A stretch of 64,000 nt of DNA from Chalciporus piperatus (GCA_038093975.1 JBBPTG010000085.1:1-64000), one strand, 5' to 3'; shown: positions 44,392 to 56,793, numbered from the stretch's first letter. Program-made: numbers and translations. Notes: a model not told the origin generated them from the sequence alone.

Positions 44392-45356
44392 ATTAGCGGA
44401 ACGTGTGAGATGGATTACCTGCCTTCGTCTTTCCGACGCACTGTTAATTGTCTTCTCTTTACTTTCCTCTGCCTGACCCATCAGGCGAGATTGCGCTCTG
44501 GCGCCGCAGGTCGCCGGGTGATCTCTAATCCAACCGCGCTACACCCATAATGTATACCACGTGGCACATCAACTCGTGATGCTAGTCTTCCAACCGTACT
44601 GCCCTCTTCGAGGAGCTCTTCGACTTCGAGCACTTCGACGGACCTGAGCGAACCATTCCTCGTCATCGCAGCAGCATTCGCTCCAGACAGGAAAACTGGC
44701 ATCCACGAGCGCTTTTCGCACTTCGAGTGGCTAAATTGTTCCGTCTGACGCGTGTTCTCAACGAGGTTGTTGACGGTATTTCATACGTTCCTCGGCTTCA
44801 GCACTCATTAATAATTATGATGATCCTTGCAACACGTGGCCACTGGGTGAGTGCATACCTGACTTTCTGATGCGGGTCACCCAGAATCCAGGTCTCGCCA
44901 ACGGAAAACCGGCGTATGTGCGATCATTCTGCCTCCCGAGACCATTGTGACACTATACTAATCCAGGAAGTGTGCCACCGTCCGCGTCATGTCTACAACC
45001 TGCCATGCGTTTCGTGACCGGACTTTTGCCACCGCATTCATTCTACAGACGAATACCGGTCCACCTGCGCAGAAAAGCAATGGATGTTCAAGATGGAAGA
45101 AAGCGGCCTCGCGTTGTCCTGAAAGCGCTTCCAGGCCCCAATGTGACTCACGAAACGTGCCGGTAGCTTCTCGTTTGGTCCGCAACGCGCACCCCTGAAG
45201 CTAGTCGGTTTAGCTTGCCATGCGTCCACCATGCGATCTCCGCGACTCTGATGCATTATAAGACCTTCGAAGCCAACCTCTCCTTTCTTCTCCATCAGCA
45301 TCTGTGTGTTGCACTTCACTCCTAGCCACTCCTCGAAGCAAGATCTCTCAATCATC
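44392..45356. other. Intergenic, no gene supported
   Basis: Terminator of SRP72 and promoter of the next gene. A tRNA-like A-box resemblance near 44500-44560 on the minus strand was examined and rejected because no B box or cloverleaf can be drawn. Confidence 0.4.
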
Positions 45357-47116
45357 ATGACTGACGTTCTCGGTGTCGTCGTTATTGCCCGCAACGGTGA
45401 CCGGTTCCACTTCCACCAGGATCCCGTCAACTATGAGCCCGCCTTCACCGAGAGCACTCCTCTCGGCGCGGTAAGTACAATTCAGCGTTTCCCGCTTCGA
45501 TCCTTGCTCATGTAACACAACAGTCCGAGTCGTTCCAGCTCGGTCACTTCCTTCGCTCGGTCTACTTCGAGAGCTCTTCCCCGTCCTACATTTCCGGAAT
45601 GAAAGGCGACCTCGTCGACACCCACGAGCTCCACGTTCACGCTAAGGCTGGCGGTGAGGGCCCTGTCATCTTCGACTCGGCCATTGCTCTTCTTCAGGGG
45701 CTTTTCCCTCCTAACCCCAAGAACAAGATCACCCTCGCCAACGAGACGACGATCATCGCTCCTCTCGGTGGATACCAATACGTCCCCATCGAGACCGTTG
45801 AGCCCTCCAACGACCGCTCTCTTGAGCCCTGGACCGACTGCCCGGTATGTGTCTGGCCACGACCTAATATGGATGCGAAATTGATCCGTGTGTGACACGT
45901 GGCGTTTTGACAGGCTTTCGAAGAACACGTCGCCAACGTTTACTCTTCCTCCGAATTCAAGGCCACCGCAAAGGCTGCTCAGCAATTCTTTGGTTCCGTT
46001 CGTGACTATGTTTTCGGCCGCGCTACGACTTTGGAGAACGCATGGAACATCTACGACTACATGAACACGGAATTGATCCACAACAAGACCTACGCTCACC
46101 GTCTTCCCCCCACTCTCATCGAACAGGCCCATGGCTATGCTAACTTCCACGAGAACGCTATATTCTCTGAGAAGGACATCGGTGGTATCGGTAACTGTAA
46201 GTCGATCATTTCATGATTCTAACACTGGTCCTTGGAACTGATGACAACTCGTGTACAGTGGCTGGTCGCACTATCCTCCACCCGGTCCTCACTGCACTTC
46301 AGCGCATTGCATTCAACGGCGACCCTCTTCACTTCCTCTTGATCGAGACCTCCTACCAGCCTTTCATTTCCCTCTTCCACATGTTTGAGATGGTCAAGGA
46401 GAACCCCGAGCTTGCTAGCATTCGTGAGTAATCGTGCCACCCTAGTACAATCTTGATATCCTCGAAGACTGACTCCCAAACTCCACACAGCCAACTACGC
46501 ATCTGCATTTGCCATCGAGCTCCGCCGTGGACCTCCCCCTGAGGACCGCGACTTCGTGAGGATCAAGTTCAAGAACGGCACCAACGACAACTTCCAGACC
46601 TACCACGCCTTCGGCCACCAGACGGATATCCCCGTCACCGAGTTCATCTACAGGCTTGAGGTACGTTTATTCGGAGCTATACCGAGACTCGTTGTTGCTA
46701 ACTTGGCATCGCCCCTGTAGAACTACGCCATCACTTCTCAAAAGCAGTGGGCTGCTACCTGCGGTGCTGGCTTCGGTAACCCATACCTCCACATCGGCTC
46801 TCAGACTGGTGCCACCTCGACCGTATTCGCTGCCTGCGCTGCCATCCTCTTCGTCGGTGCCTTCGCTCTCGCCAAGTACATCAAGCGTTCCCGCGCTGCC
46901 AAGAAGCAGTACATCCGTCTTGGTGACGACGAGGTGAGTTCACATTCAAGTCATGATTACAACAACTATGGGTCTACCACCATCGCGAACGTCAGCGCAT
47001 TCCCTAGATGCTCGATTGGGAGTTTCCAGCAATATGACTGACACACACACTTCCAGGCTCGCGTCCCCGCTCAACAAGCCGCACCCATGACCGAGAAGGG
47101 CCGTGTCCCCTTCTAA
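45357..47116 (+). CDS. Histidine-phosphatase-fold membrane protein, probable pseudoenzyme
   Basis: Seven exons (45357-45470, 45524-45844, 45914-46196, 46259-46423, 46491-46660, 46721-46933, 47057-47116) join to 441 residues. The family is recognisable from LGVVVIARNGDRFHFHQDP, FQLGHFLRSVYFESSSPSYI, KAGGEGPVIFDSAIALLQGL and NIYDYMNTELIHNKTYAHRL. Enzymes of this superfamily carry RHG with a phospho-accepting His. Here it is RNG, and the C-terminal His-Asp/Glu motif is replaced by LIETSYQPFISLF, so acid phosphatase or phytase activity is not expected. There is no N-terminal signal peptide; one membrane segment (VFAACAAILFVGAFALAKYI, near 46820-46880) is followed by a basic cytosolic tail. I believe related agaricomycete proteins also have RNG, which would make this a conserved non-catalytic branch. 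Confidence 0.8.
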
Positions 47117-47827
47117 ACATCTAGCTTGGTGGATCGATATAGAACAGGTTGGCTAATGATATATGTTATGTTTGTTCTCTGAATACGTTCCGGTTCACGC
47201 TCGCATTGTTTTGCACGGATATTTGTTGTTACTCTTTCTTGTTTGTGTCTCGTCTCGTCTTGTATCATCCCTTTGCATGTCTGTAGATTGTGTACATGGG
47301 GCTGGTCCCCTTCTTGCAATCATTTTTTCCCTCTCACATCTCACGTCTCACACTAGAACTTGGTTCATCCTCTCACCGAATGGCCTTGAGGTCGACAGGC
47401 ATTATTGCACTATGACTTATTTTGTTCATCCAAAACGTTGCGGAAGGCATAAGTGTTCAATATTTACAGCGGCAGGGAGAACGGTGATGTAATGATGACA
47501 TTTTGTCATGCCACCTGTCTCAAGTTCGGACCGATCGTGGATCATGACTTTGTGGTCGAACATGCGATATGTTACTCCTCAGGCCAAAGTCGTACATATA
47601 GCATGTAAACGAATTAGAAGCAACGACTCGCCGGTGTTGAGGTCTTAATTTCCGTAAGGAGACGTTGTCGCACTTGAGATTTTATTTTTCAACGACAATG
47701 GGAAGGGGCGTGTCAATCAATGAATGGATGAGTTGGTCATATTGATCAACGGCAACTTGGTCAAGGGAGGCTCCACAACATCGTTGCTGATTCTAGCCGG
47801 CCTTGTTTTACATCCAGAAGAGATCTG
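47117..47827. other. Intergenic, no feature seen
   Basis: 3' region of the phosphatase-like gene. T-rich stretches follow the stop codon. No protein-like frame was found. Confidence 0.4.
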
Positions 47828-48030
47828 TCATGTTTGAGATCTGTCCTTTGGCGAGGTGGAGGGAAGGCGGAGAATATCGCGCTTTTTGATGATGGTTTCA
47901 AGCTCAAGGTTAAGTTTCCCCGAACCTCCGAGTTTGGGGGGTGGGATGGGATTGACTGCCGAAGAAATGTCAGTGAAAGATGAATATTTCCAATCCGCTA
48001 ACTCCTACCCGTACTTCTGTTCGGGGTCAT
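47828..48030 (-). CDS. Candidate 49-residue protein from a spliced small ORF
   Basis: Exon 1 (48009-48030, 22 nt) starts MTPNRST. A 53-bp intron (GTAGGA...GGCAG, 47956-48008) joins it in frame to exon 2 (47828-47955): VNPIPPPKLGGSGKLNLELE then TIIKKRDILRLPSTSPKDRS and a stop. The combined 150 nt are exactly 50 codons. The composition (Pro/Gly linker, then an amphipathic charged stretch) looks like a real small protein. No family is recognised. An alternative is a longer upstream exon in the same frame reading FVHNATFT before the Met. It could be chance. Confidence 0.35.
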
Positions 48031-48748
48031 CGTGAACGTTGCGTTGTGCACGAAGCTCAAGAAAACAAAAGGTGGAATGAATCGAGAACAATACCATATC
48101 GTAAGCCAGACGACTCACAGGGTGTCTTACTAACTCACGCTCAGCAGGGCGAATGAATACCTCACCTTGAGATCGAAAAGGACATGCACTCGTACGGTGA
48201 CCGACCGCATTGATACTTTACTCCTCTTTCACTTGGCGGCTGTGTTCCGCGACACCGGTACCTCGGGCTATAAATCCATGGGGTTCGCCCTTGGAGTGCG
48301 TGCGTCGCAAGCCTTGCGTATCAGGCGGCCGCAAATGCTGCTCAATTCACTACCAAACCCATACCATAAGGGAAAGGTTCCCATGATAACCCAAAGGTTC
48401 GACAGGAGCGCAGGAGAGGACCGCGCCTGAAGGCTCAATACATGAGCATGAGCGCCTTTGAAGATGAACGATTGGTGAGTAAGTGTCCTGAACAGAGGGG
48501 ATGATAAACTCGTCAAACATTAGGCTCGTAAACCATGCCCGAGATGTGCAATATATAATAGTACATCCTTACTTACACCCTATCTTTAGCAATGGAAAGA
48601 ATTTGGTCTTGGGGATTGCCACTACGCTCGCTGAGCAAACTGGTCGTTCCATCGTTATCTACAGATTCTGATGGACGAGTCAACACCTTACATCTATCGA
48701 GATACGGAGAGCTTGAACATACCATCGAGTCATTACTGCGAGGAGGGC
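48031..48748. other. Intergenic, no gene supported
   Basis: A TATA-like GGCTATAAATC (plus orientation) is present near 48270. No reading frame could be supported. Confidence 0.35.
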
Positions 48749-51241
48749 TCAACGATCAATCGCACGATTGAGAGAGGCGGGATCGGTCTGAGATGGTGAT
48801 GGTGAGAACACCTCGTGAAGAGGTCGGGAGCGATTGTGCGCGCTTAGGAAACGTTGCATAGCAGAAACTACGTTGTCCGACGAAGGCCGCTCATCGATGG
48901 ACGACCAGCAACGTTGTATGAAAGCCCAATGTCGGTCCTCTATTGGCCTCGAATCTGGTCTGCCGGGCTTTTGACCCCTTGCCAAGCGCAGTACGACCGC
49001 GGCGTCCTCTCGGACTTCAGACCACGGTTGTTTGCCAGATAGCACCTACGTGTGATTGGGAGCCGTGTCGAGTGTTCGCGCATGAGGTGCTTACCTGGAG
49101 AGTGATACAGCCGAATGAGTAGATGTCGCTCTTGGGCGTCCTTTGGTACGTCTCCTCGACTTGTTCTGGCGCGGTCCACCGTAATGCACCCGGCCGTGAA
49201 GTGGACCTCTGGAGGTAGGCCAAAGCGTCGGGTAGGCCTCCCACGAAAGAAGAGTAGCCAAAATCCGCTAAACGTGCAGTGAAATACCCATCGAGAAGCA
49301 CATTATTCTGCACATATTTTCAGCCAAAAAATGCACATAAAGAGCCCATTAACAACAGATTCCTACGCACGCAGTTGAGGTCACCATGAGTAATTGGTGT
49401 GTCGGGGAAGGAATGCACTTGGCATGGTGTCACCAACCCAACTTTTGTGACACCAAGAACGAAGACGTACAATAATCGAGTCCGTTGGCTATGTCCGAGA
49501 CCTACCACATGGTATACAAGTCAGAGAATGCAAGAATAAGATAATTTGAGATCAACACACCAACTGGAGTCTATGCACGATACTGAGTTCATGATCATGA
49601 CTCGCAAGGAATTTTTGAAGACTGCCAATTGGCATCCATAAAGATACCAGTGAAATTGCACCTTGCATCCCGAAACCGGTCGCAGTACCAAGGAATGGCA
49701 CAATGTTGCCATGTTCCAATCGTTTCCAAATGCCCAGTTCTCGACGGAGCATCTGAGGTTTACTTTAGCGCAACTTTAACTACTGGGAAACTAACCGTTC
49801 GATTACCTTGTCATAGTCAGCACCCCCTTCTTCGTGTGTGAAAGTGAACCGCAAAGCTTTCACAGCAACCTGCGGAAGGATGATTAAGCAGAGAAGAGAC
49901 TCATCATCATCGACTCCGTGACGAACCTCTCTGACGCCCAAAGGGCTGTTGTAATGACACTTATAGACATCGCCGAAGCTCCCTCCGTCGTGATATCGCT
50001 CGTCCAGCTTGACGATATAACTCGTAAGATCCGTTGGTACTGTGTGTAAATGAGGGTCACTTCGGTCTTTCTGGGACGACGCAGCGAGTGGAGAAGTCGA
50101 TTCTCTAGATGGAATGGCATGTCGTATTCTGGGCGCAGTTGAGGATAAAGAGTTGGTAGTCGGAGAAACAACAACTTGTGACGGATGGGTGGGAGTGGAG
50201 ACGATGGGACGTGGGTTGGATATTTCGGACGATGTCGGTGGACGATGAACTTTGATTGGCTGTGGAAACGGGTTAAAGTGGTGCATTAAGGGAGCTAAAT
50301 GACACGGTTACCCGATTCGCAGCATCGTCCCACCAGGGAACACGCCACAAGGAGACTTTGTTGTCATCTCCTGCAGATGCCGCGAACTCTCCGGATGGGG
50401 AGAAGGTAACTGTACACATGATCTTTTCGTGTCGCCGTGAGTGTTCGATGGGACGACTAGAAGTTGTATCCCAGAATTGAATGGTTCCGTCAAACGACCC
50501 ACTTGCAAGTTTCGTTCCATCTGAAGATAGGGAAAGGGAGAGAATGTAGCTTGTATGAGCTGTCCATGGCCGTCCGATTTGTTTTCCCGTTGCTGAATTC
50601 CAACACCGTATCGTTTGGTCGTGTGAGGCAGAGTAGAGTTTGCTGCCATCACGGGCCCATACCACAGAGTAGACCCAACTCTCGTGTCCATTGAGTTCAA
50701 GGACGAATCTACCGCTGCCAACGTCATAGATTCGAATGAGACCATCGATCCCACATGCGAGTTTATATCCCTGGGGGGAAAACGCAAGCGAGGTAGCTTC
50801 GCAACCAAGCTCGAGCTTGCGTTCCATTCGTCCATTGTTCATTTCGCGAATGACGACGGTCCTGGAGCCAAATGTCACGAGTCGATCATCCGATGAAATG
50901 GCGATGTTGGGGTAGTCCTCTGTATGCGTCCATTCCTTGACGAGTTTGTGCGATTGGACATCCCATACAGTGATTCTCCCACTATCGTCACCACTAACTA
51001 TCCTCCTGCCATCGCTCGTTACAGCAAGGCTAAAGATAGCGTTGCTGTGAATGAGGGTCGTCCCTTCTTGCCTATGATTTCCATCCCATATCCTGACGCT
51101 CTTGTCATAAGAACCAGTCACTAGACGTTGGCTCCCGGGGAGATAGGCTATCCTGCTGACCGTATCCTCGTGGCCAGAAATTGTGTGGATTGGTTGAAGA
51201 TCGCATCGGCCAGATTGATCCGTTGCGTTTGACATGGCCAT
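48749..51241 (-). CDS. WD40 propeller fused to a tyrosine-kinase-like protein kinase
   Basis: Eight exons (50312-51241, 49927-50259, 49807-49869, 49561-49752, 49471-49501, 49371-49417, 49095-49307, 48749-49045) join in frame to 701 residues. Residues 1-310 form a WD40 propeller related to the tandem trio (YLPGSQRLVTGSYDKSVRIW, LSSDGTKLASGSFDGTIQFW, TFSPSGEFAAS, VSLWRVPWW). After a Ser/Pro-rich linker comes a complete kinase: glycine loop DGGSFGDVYK, VAVKALR with the Lys, RRELGIWKRLEHGN with the helix-C Glu, THGDLNCNNVLL as catalytic loop, LADFGYSS, APEQVEETYQRTPKSDIYSFG. The residue before the catalytic Asp is Gly, so it is a non-RD kinase. Its target is unknown; a sensor-plus-output design is inferred. 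Confidence 0.9.
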
Positions 51242-51991
51242 ACTACCATGACAGGGTTGGTGGTAGTAGGCCTCTGCGAGAGTGTGCAGCGACCTGGAAA
51301 GATGGGTGGGAATTTGGAAGAAGAGCTCCGTCTAATTAAGCGCCCAATTCACTTCCTTCAAGTTGCTCACATCATTCCCCCTCGATACCGGCGTGACACC
51401 ACCGCTTTAAATGTAGACGAAGACGATCTTGAAGTTACCGTAGCAATTGTTTGGTCCATTCACTGGCAACTTTTCGAGTCAGGCCCTTGATAGATCATGA
51501 CGACTTCTGCTAAAGACTCAGGCTCCAATTCATGTTCAGTGTACGTCGCGTATGCATATGGAACTGCGATGCGCCTCTCGATCTCTCTATTTCCTCTCAG
51601 GGATATATTGAAGCCTGAGGCTGATTGACTCTCGGATCCTGCTGATAGGATCAAACATAAGTAGGATGGTGTCAGATGATCGATGATATGTTCTATGATC
51701 AGCAGTTTGTCCTGATGAAAGTATGTCGGTGTACAGTAATTACGAACGAGACGTAGGATGAATATCCTGTTGGATGCGCCGCCTTTTGTGCGAGTTTCCT
51801 GTGTACTCGTCCGCTGTGGATTCCAGTTCAGGTTCCCAATGACGCGTATTGTCCTCGCTAGGAACGAGCAGGTTACGAAACTGTAGGAGGGTCAAAGGGA
51901 TGCATGAGCAACGTCAAGATACATACCGGGAAATGAACCTGAGGCAGTGACTAAAGAACGTGGATCAGTCACTCCAACTCTGCGACGTGTG
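51242..51991. other. Intergenic, no gene supported
   Basis: Upstream region of the WD40-kinase gene and the end of the broken WD40 gene. Poorly protein-like frames only. Any kinase part that once followed the WD40 pseudogene is not recognisable here. Confidence 0.4.
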
Positions 51992-52992
51992 TCAAACGGA
52001 ATTGCGCACCTGGCGATCGTGGTTTCTCCACCAGGGCACGCGCCATAGCGAGATCGCCTTTCCTAACCCTAACGCAATGAACTCCCCGCAGGGAGAGAAA
52101 CAGAGAGCTCTCCCCCCGATGTCGTCATGTTGCAGTGGGTCTCCGATAGGATCACCGGAAGCGGTATCCTAGAAACGGACAGTTTTATCCGTCGATATAC
52201 TTGCAAGCTTTGTCCCGTCCAGGGAGAGGGAAATGGAAATGGAACGAATCCAGTTTGTATGTCCTATCCACGGTTTTCCGATCTGTTTCCCTGATCCTGC
52301 ATCCCAACAGCGGATTGTGTTGTCTAACGAGGCAGAGTAGAGTGTGCTGCCATCGTGCGACCACACTGGTGCAGCGAAGACTTCCTCCTCATGTCCATAG
52401 AGTTCATGGATCAGCTGTCCACTCTCGACATCATAGAGTTTGATAGCAGTGACCTCAGTCGAGAGGTCCCTGACACATACTGCAAGTGTTCTACTATCGG
52501 GGGAAAACTGAAGCGAGGTACGAGGCTACGTTGGAGGTTCAAGTTGCGTATGTTGCGTTCCGAGTCGGTTCGTACACCGTTCAACTCCCGAATGACGATG
52601 GTCTCTTCATCCAGTGCATAGTACGCAACGAGCCGATCATCTGCTGAGATGGAAAATCGGGGCCACTCGTTCCCTTGCCATTCTTCGACGAGTTTGTGGG
52701 TTTCAACATCCCAGATGGCCATTTTCCCGGATTCCCCGCTGCTGACTATCCTCCTGCCATCGTTCGTCACCCCAAAATCCCAGACGAAATCAGTGTGCAA
52801 CATTGGCATCCCATCTTGTTTAGCACCAACAAGATTCCAGATTCTGATGGCGTTGTCGAGAGAAGAAGTAACCAGTCGTTGGCCCCCAGGAAGGAATGCC
52901 ACCTTCCAGATCCTACCACAGTGATCGTGGCCAGACAATGTGAGGATAGGCTCGCCAAGGGGCCGGGTTAGCTGTGCCGCGTCATTAGGCAT
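51992..52992 (-). pseudogene. Broken WD40 paralogue of the WD40-kinase gene
   Basis: It starts MPNDAAQLTRPLGEPILTLS at 52992 and follows the same blade order as the neighbouring gene (FLPGGQRLVTSSLDNAIRIW, GMPMLHTDFVWDFGVTNDGR, MAIWDVETHKLVEEW). A frameshift near 52515 separates the first half from LQFSPDSRTLAVCVRD. A TAG replaces the expected Trp in TDKTVRF-stop-DTASGDP (near 52170). A second shift near 52100 precedes ALCFSPCGEF and SLWRVPWW. A stop follows at 51992, with no kinase domain. It is a decayed duplicate that lost or never had the kinase. Sequencing error is unlikely to explain three lesions. Confidence 0.8.
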
Positions 52993-53806
52993 GGAAAGAC
53001 AAGGTGAGTGAGGGCGCTAGATGATTTCACGAGGAGGAAGTTCAAGATGGGAGGAAGGACGAAGTATTGTCAGCGTCTTGCACGAAGTAAGAGGCTGTGA
53101 CACAGCATCCCCAACGTGTCGACTTACGGTCTTTGGGCACCACAACACCCACTCGGTGACCGTACAGTAACAAAGCAATATTTTCCCGTGCTGCACGACT
53201 GCATCCATTTTCACCTTCCTCGGTACCAACGAGGGCATAGATATGGGATAGGGATGACGACAGGGTAATCGCGGTCTTGATCGACCGACGACCCGAATGC
53301 AGTCTCCCCTAGGCAGGCCCAAGAGTCGGATGAAGACAGTCGTTCACCCTTCACTAGGACCCGAATGTAGGTTGTGGATCGGAGGTAAGGCTTCCAGGTG
53401 TCAGTTGCAAAGTTGTTTTCCGATCAGATTCAACTCGCACGCTTGTCATGATCAGGGCCCCCCAGCTGGCAGGCTGGTCAATCGTACTCGCATGGTCCAA
53501 AATGACGTCCAGAAGGGAACCGGCATGGCAGCCAGAACAAGGTCACGGTACTATCCGAGTCATGGGGGGTGTAATGACAAGCTTCAAGTTTTCAGTCTTT
53601 GAAGGTCCATAGTAACTGCTGCCCCAGACACACCCAAGAGTCGGGATCATGAAGACAGTCGTTCACCCTAAATGAGAATACTAACTAAATGCTCTACATA
53701 CATAATGCAATGAAACAGAGAAAGCAACAAAAAAAAATCCAACAAACGACGAGCAAAGAAAGAAAAAAAAAGACCGTCCTAGTCCCAATCACAAAAAAAA
53801 TCACGA
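52993..53806. other. Intergenic with a short direct repeat
   Basis: No gene is supported. A roughly 35-bp direct repeat occurs at about 53319-53352 and 53627-53665 (both contain GAAGACAGTCGTTCACCCT), about 305 bp apart. The interval may be the remnant of a small insertion. Confidence 0.4.
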
Positions 53807-56793
53807 TCACGACAAACGCGCCACCGCGACCCGATCGTCCAAAAGCTTTTTCATCTCCCTCATGATCCTCTGCACCTCGTCCCTCTCCGCTTCCACCAAT
53901 CTCAACTGCGCCTTCAAGTCCTCCTCTGTCTCCTCGCCCGCGCCCGCGCCCACGCCCACGTCAACGTCAACGTCAACGTCAACATTGGCACCCACGCCAG
54001 CCGCGTCACCATCGGCACGTTCCCGCAACATCCTCTCAAGCGCCTCTACTCGATCGGCCAATTGCATCACCTCATCTTCGGCGACCATCTTCTCCTTCAT
54101 CACGCCCACCACTCTCGCATCGTTCTTCCTCAGCTCACTCTCTAATCTCGATATCCGCACGCGAGCTTCGAGGAGCTGTGCGTTCGTCGATGCGAGGTGG
54201 TCGGTGGCGTTGGTGTTGGTGTTGGTGGCGATGTTGGTGTTGGTGGGACTGGGACTGGTGTTGGGGGATCCCGTGTGATCGTTCGTGAATGCTTGGGTCG
54301 GCGTGGTGGAGGCGTCACGTTATCCGTTATCACTCGTTATCAGCAAACAGACGTGGTAATATTAACTCACCGAGAGAAAACGCATCCTGGGACTCAATGG
54401 GGGATTCCTTGAGATCGGAAGACGAACGTCCATGATGTCGACGCGAAGACCGATGTCCATGTCCATGCCGTGCTTCAAATTCCAACGATTCAGCTCTCCG
54501 GAAAAAAAAAAACCCCGCCTCTCCCCCCCCCCAAAAAAAAAGAAGAAAAAAAAAAAAAAAGGTGGGACAACGACCACGGAAGAGAGAGAAAGAGAGAGAC
54601 CGGCAACTCACAATCTTTCCTCGTCGAATGAGCGCCACTCGAACGACGACGATCTGGAGACGATCTCGACGATGACCCACCGCTGCCAACAACCCCAAGA
54701 TCCCTCTTCTTCCTCCTTTTACTATCCCCCGAACTATCCTCCTCCTCCTCCCCGTCCGACGACGACCTCCTCGATTCAGCCGATCGAGACGAAGAAGACG
54801 TCGACGCCCTCTTCTCGTTCACTCGTTCGCCAGTTTTCCCATCACCCTTGTCCGCATTCGATGAGGATCCACTCGACGTCGCCGCAACCGGCACAGGGGG
54901 AGGAACAACCGCGGGTGTTTGCTTAGGCGACGTCGGCGGCGAAAACCCACAATTCTCCGAAAACAACCCCTCCAAAATCCTCGGCCACCTCGTCAACAAC
55001 CAAACCATCATCTTCTGCGAAACCTGCTTCGCAGCGCCCCCCAACAACCTAAACCCAAATATCCTCGCCACGTCCTCGAACTCGAGCCCGTTCTCCGGAC
55101 ACAGCGGCAATTGGGTGAAAAACGCAAAGAGGTAGATGAGGAGGGAGAGTCGGTCGATGGGCAGGAATCGGAGGAGGATTTGGGCGATGCTAATTTGGTC
55201 GACTTCGAATTTGAGATCGGTTTCGAGTCGGAGATCGTCTCGATCGGTTTTGGGGTTTTGACGGGGAGGTTCACCGCGCGTTCGTCGTTCTTCTTCCTCT
55301 TCTTCCTCATGCTCTCGACGTTCGTCCTCTCGCTTCATGCTCGGCTTGACGGACCAGTGCCATAGCCCGGAATAAATATGAGGGTCGAGGAGGGGACCGG
55401 GGAGGCTGGATAAGAACGTCGATAGCAGAGCACAGATGTCTGGCATCGTTTGACCACGCATATTGAATTGAGAACCGTAATCGGCGCTCTTGTCGAATAA
55501 ATCGATGAGCTGCAAGTGGCGGTCGCGACTTGGAAGTGCACGGAAGAGACCGCTTTGATAAATACCTACGAAATCGGGGGAGTGAGATTAGGGGATACCA
55601 ACAGTTTCTACGAACGTCGCCTACCTGTCCTCGTCAATTCCTCCACGCATGCGACGACCGCAATCGGTAGATCGTACTGGTAATCACCCATAACGATAGA
55701 AGTCGACGCATACAGCAACACATCCTCGAGCGGTGCCCCGATAGCATCTAACAACACGAAAAAAAAAAAAAATCCCCATCCGTCAGCAAACGATAGACAC
55801 ACACAAGGCAAACTTCCACCTACGAAAATTCGGATCCTTCTCCTGCATCCGCTCACTCCTCTTCCTCTTCAACTGCTCCCTCAAATGAATATCCCTCTTG
55901 TGCAACTCCACCACATCCTCGAGCCCCAAATAATCCATCGCACGACGGCCAACCCTCCTCGCTAGCGCATCCAATCGGCGATACATGTGACTCAGTTTCA
56001 TCTTCGGTATCGACGGCTTCGGCGGATCCACTCTCGTCATCATACCCGAGGTCGACGGTGTCGCCGTCGCCCTCCCACTCATTCCCGAATCCCCTCTCAA
56101 GCGAGACCCAGACCCAGATCCAGACGACAGAGCCTCATTCATTCCTGCACGATACTCCGGCTTTCTTCGAGCCCGATCATCATATTGATAAGGATTCGCG
56201 GCCGCTGATTGTCCGCACGCTCTCGCCATTCGATCCCGCTCTAGATCAGGGGGCGGCGTATGTGCTACGCGGACGTCGGATGCCGAACGACCGCGTGCAG
56301 GCACGAATTGAGGGTTCACCCGGGCCGCGAATGCGCTTCGTCTTTGTGCGTATGGATCTTGGTCTCCTCCTCCTCCTCCTCCTCCCCCTCGGGGACGTGG
56401 CATGTGCGTTGAATAGGGAGGAGTTCCAGCTCCAGAAGTAGACGAACCACTACCAGTCATCTGACCGAGATCGTTGTATTGGCGACTTCGAGGAGACCAT
56501 GCGCTATCGACACGTGGTCGCAGTTCGGGCGAGGATGAGGTGTGATGATGATAGGGAGAGGAAGGACCCGTGCGAAAACCGTGAGGGTGCTGAGGACGAA
56601 GCTGTTGTTGTTGTTGCTGTGGGTGGTGGTGCATCGTTGTATCGTAGGAAGTTTGGGTGTGGAGTGGTGGACGTAGGATGCCTTGTGGAGGTCGCGCTAC
56701 CTCGGTGTAGACTAGATGCGAACGAGCGCCACTGGCTGGGCTATCATAGCGGACGGTAGGGACAGGGCGGGGGGAGAAAGGAGGAGCCGGCAT
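53807..56793 (-). CDS. Rho GTPase-activating protein (RhoGAP domain) with C-terminal coiled coil
   Basis: A multi-exon minus-strand gene with ATG at 56793 (MPAPPFSPRPVPTVRYDS) and stop at 53807. A disordered Gly/Ser/Pro/Gln-rich N-terminus of about 240 residues leads to a helical region (KLSHMYRRLDALARRVGRRA; HKRDIHLREQLKRKRSERMQ). The RhoGAP domain follows: GAPLEDVLLYASTSIVMGDY, LPIAVVACVEELTRTGIYQS, GLFRALPSRD with the arginine finger, then FNMRGQTMPDICALLSTFLS and LPGPLLDP. It stimulates GTP hydrolysis by Rho/Cdc42/Rac proteins, which control polarity. An acidic insertion (EHEEEEEEERRTR), a Ser-rich tail and a final coiled coil (RISRLESELRKNDARVVGVM, VEALERMLRERADG) complete it. At least five introns; exon junctions phase correctly through the last exon. 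Confidence 0.85.
53940..53990 (-). repeat. Coding hexanucleotide repeat in the RhoGAP gene
   Basis: Tandem ACGTCA/ACGCCC/GCGCCC units encode VDVDVDVDVGVGAGAG within the C-terminal region, between two coiled-coil segments. Its length is likely to vary between strains. Confidence 0.6.
54505..54562 (-). repeat. Homopolymer tracts in a RhoGAP intron
   Basis: Runs of A, C and again A on the plus strand (polypyrimidine on the coding strand) lie just upstream of the acceptor CCGGAGAG, and may act as a long polypyrimidine tract. A similar A run is at 55759-55772 in another intron. Confidence 0.5.

Noticed and set aside
44490..44570. tRNA-like A-box resemblance on the minus strand
   Set aside because: No B box, no T arm and no acceptor stem can be drawn.
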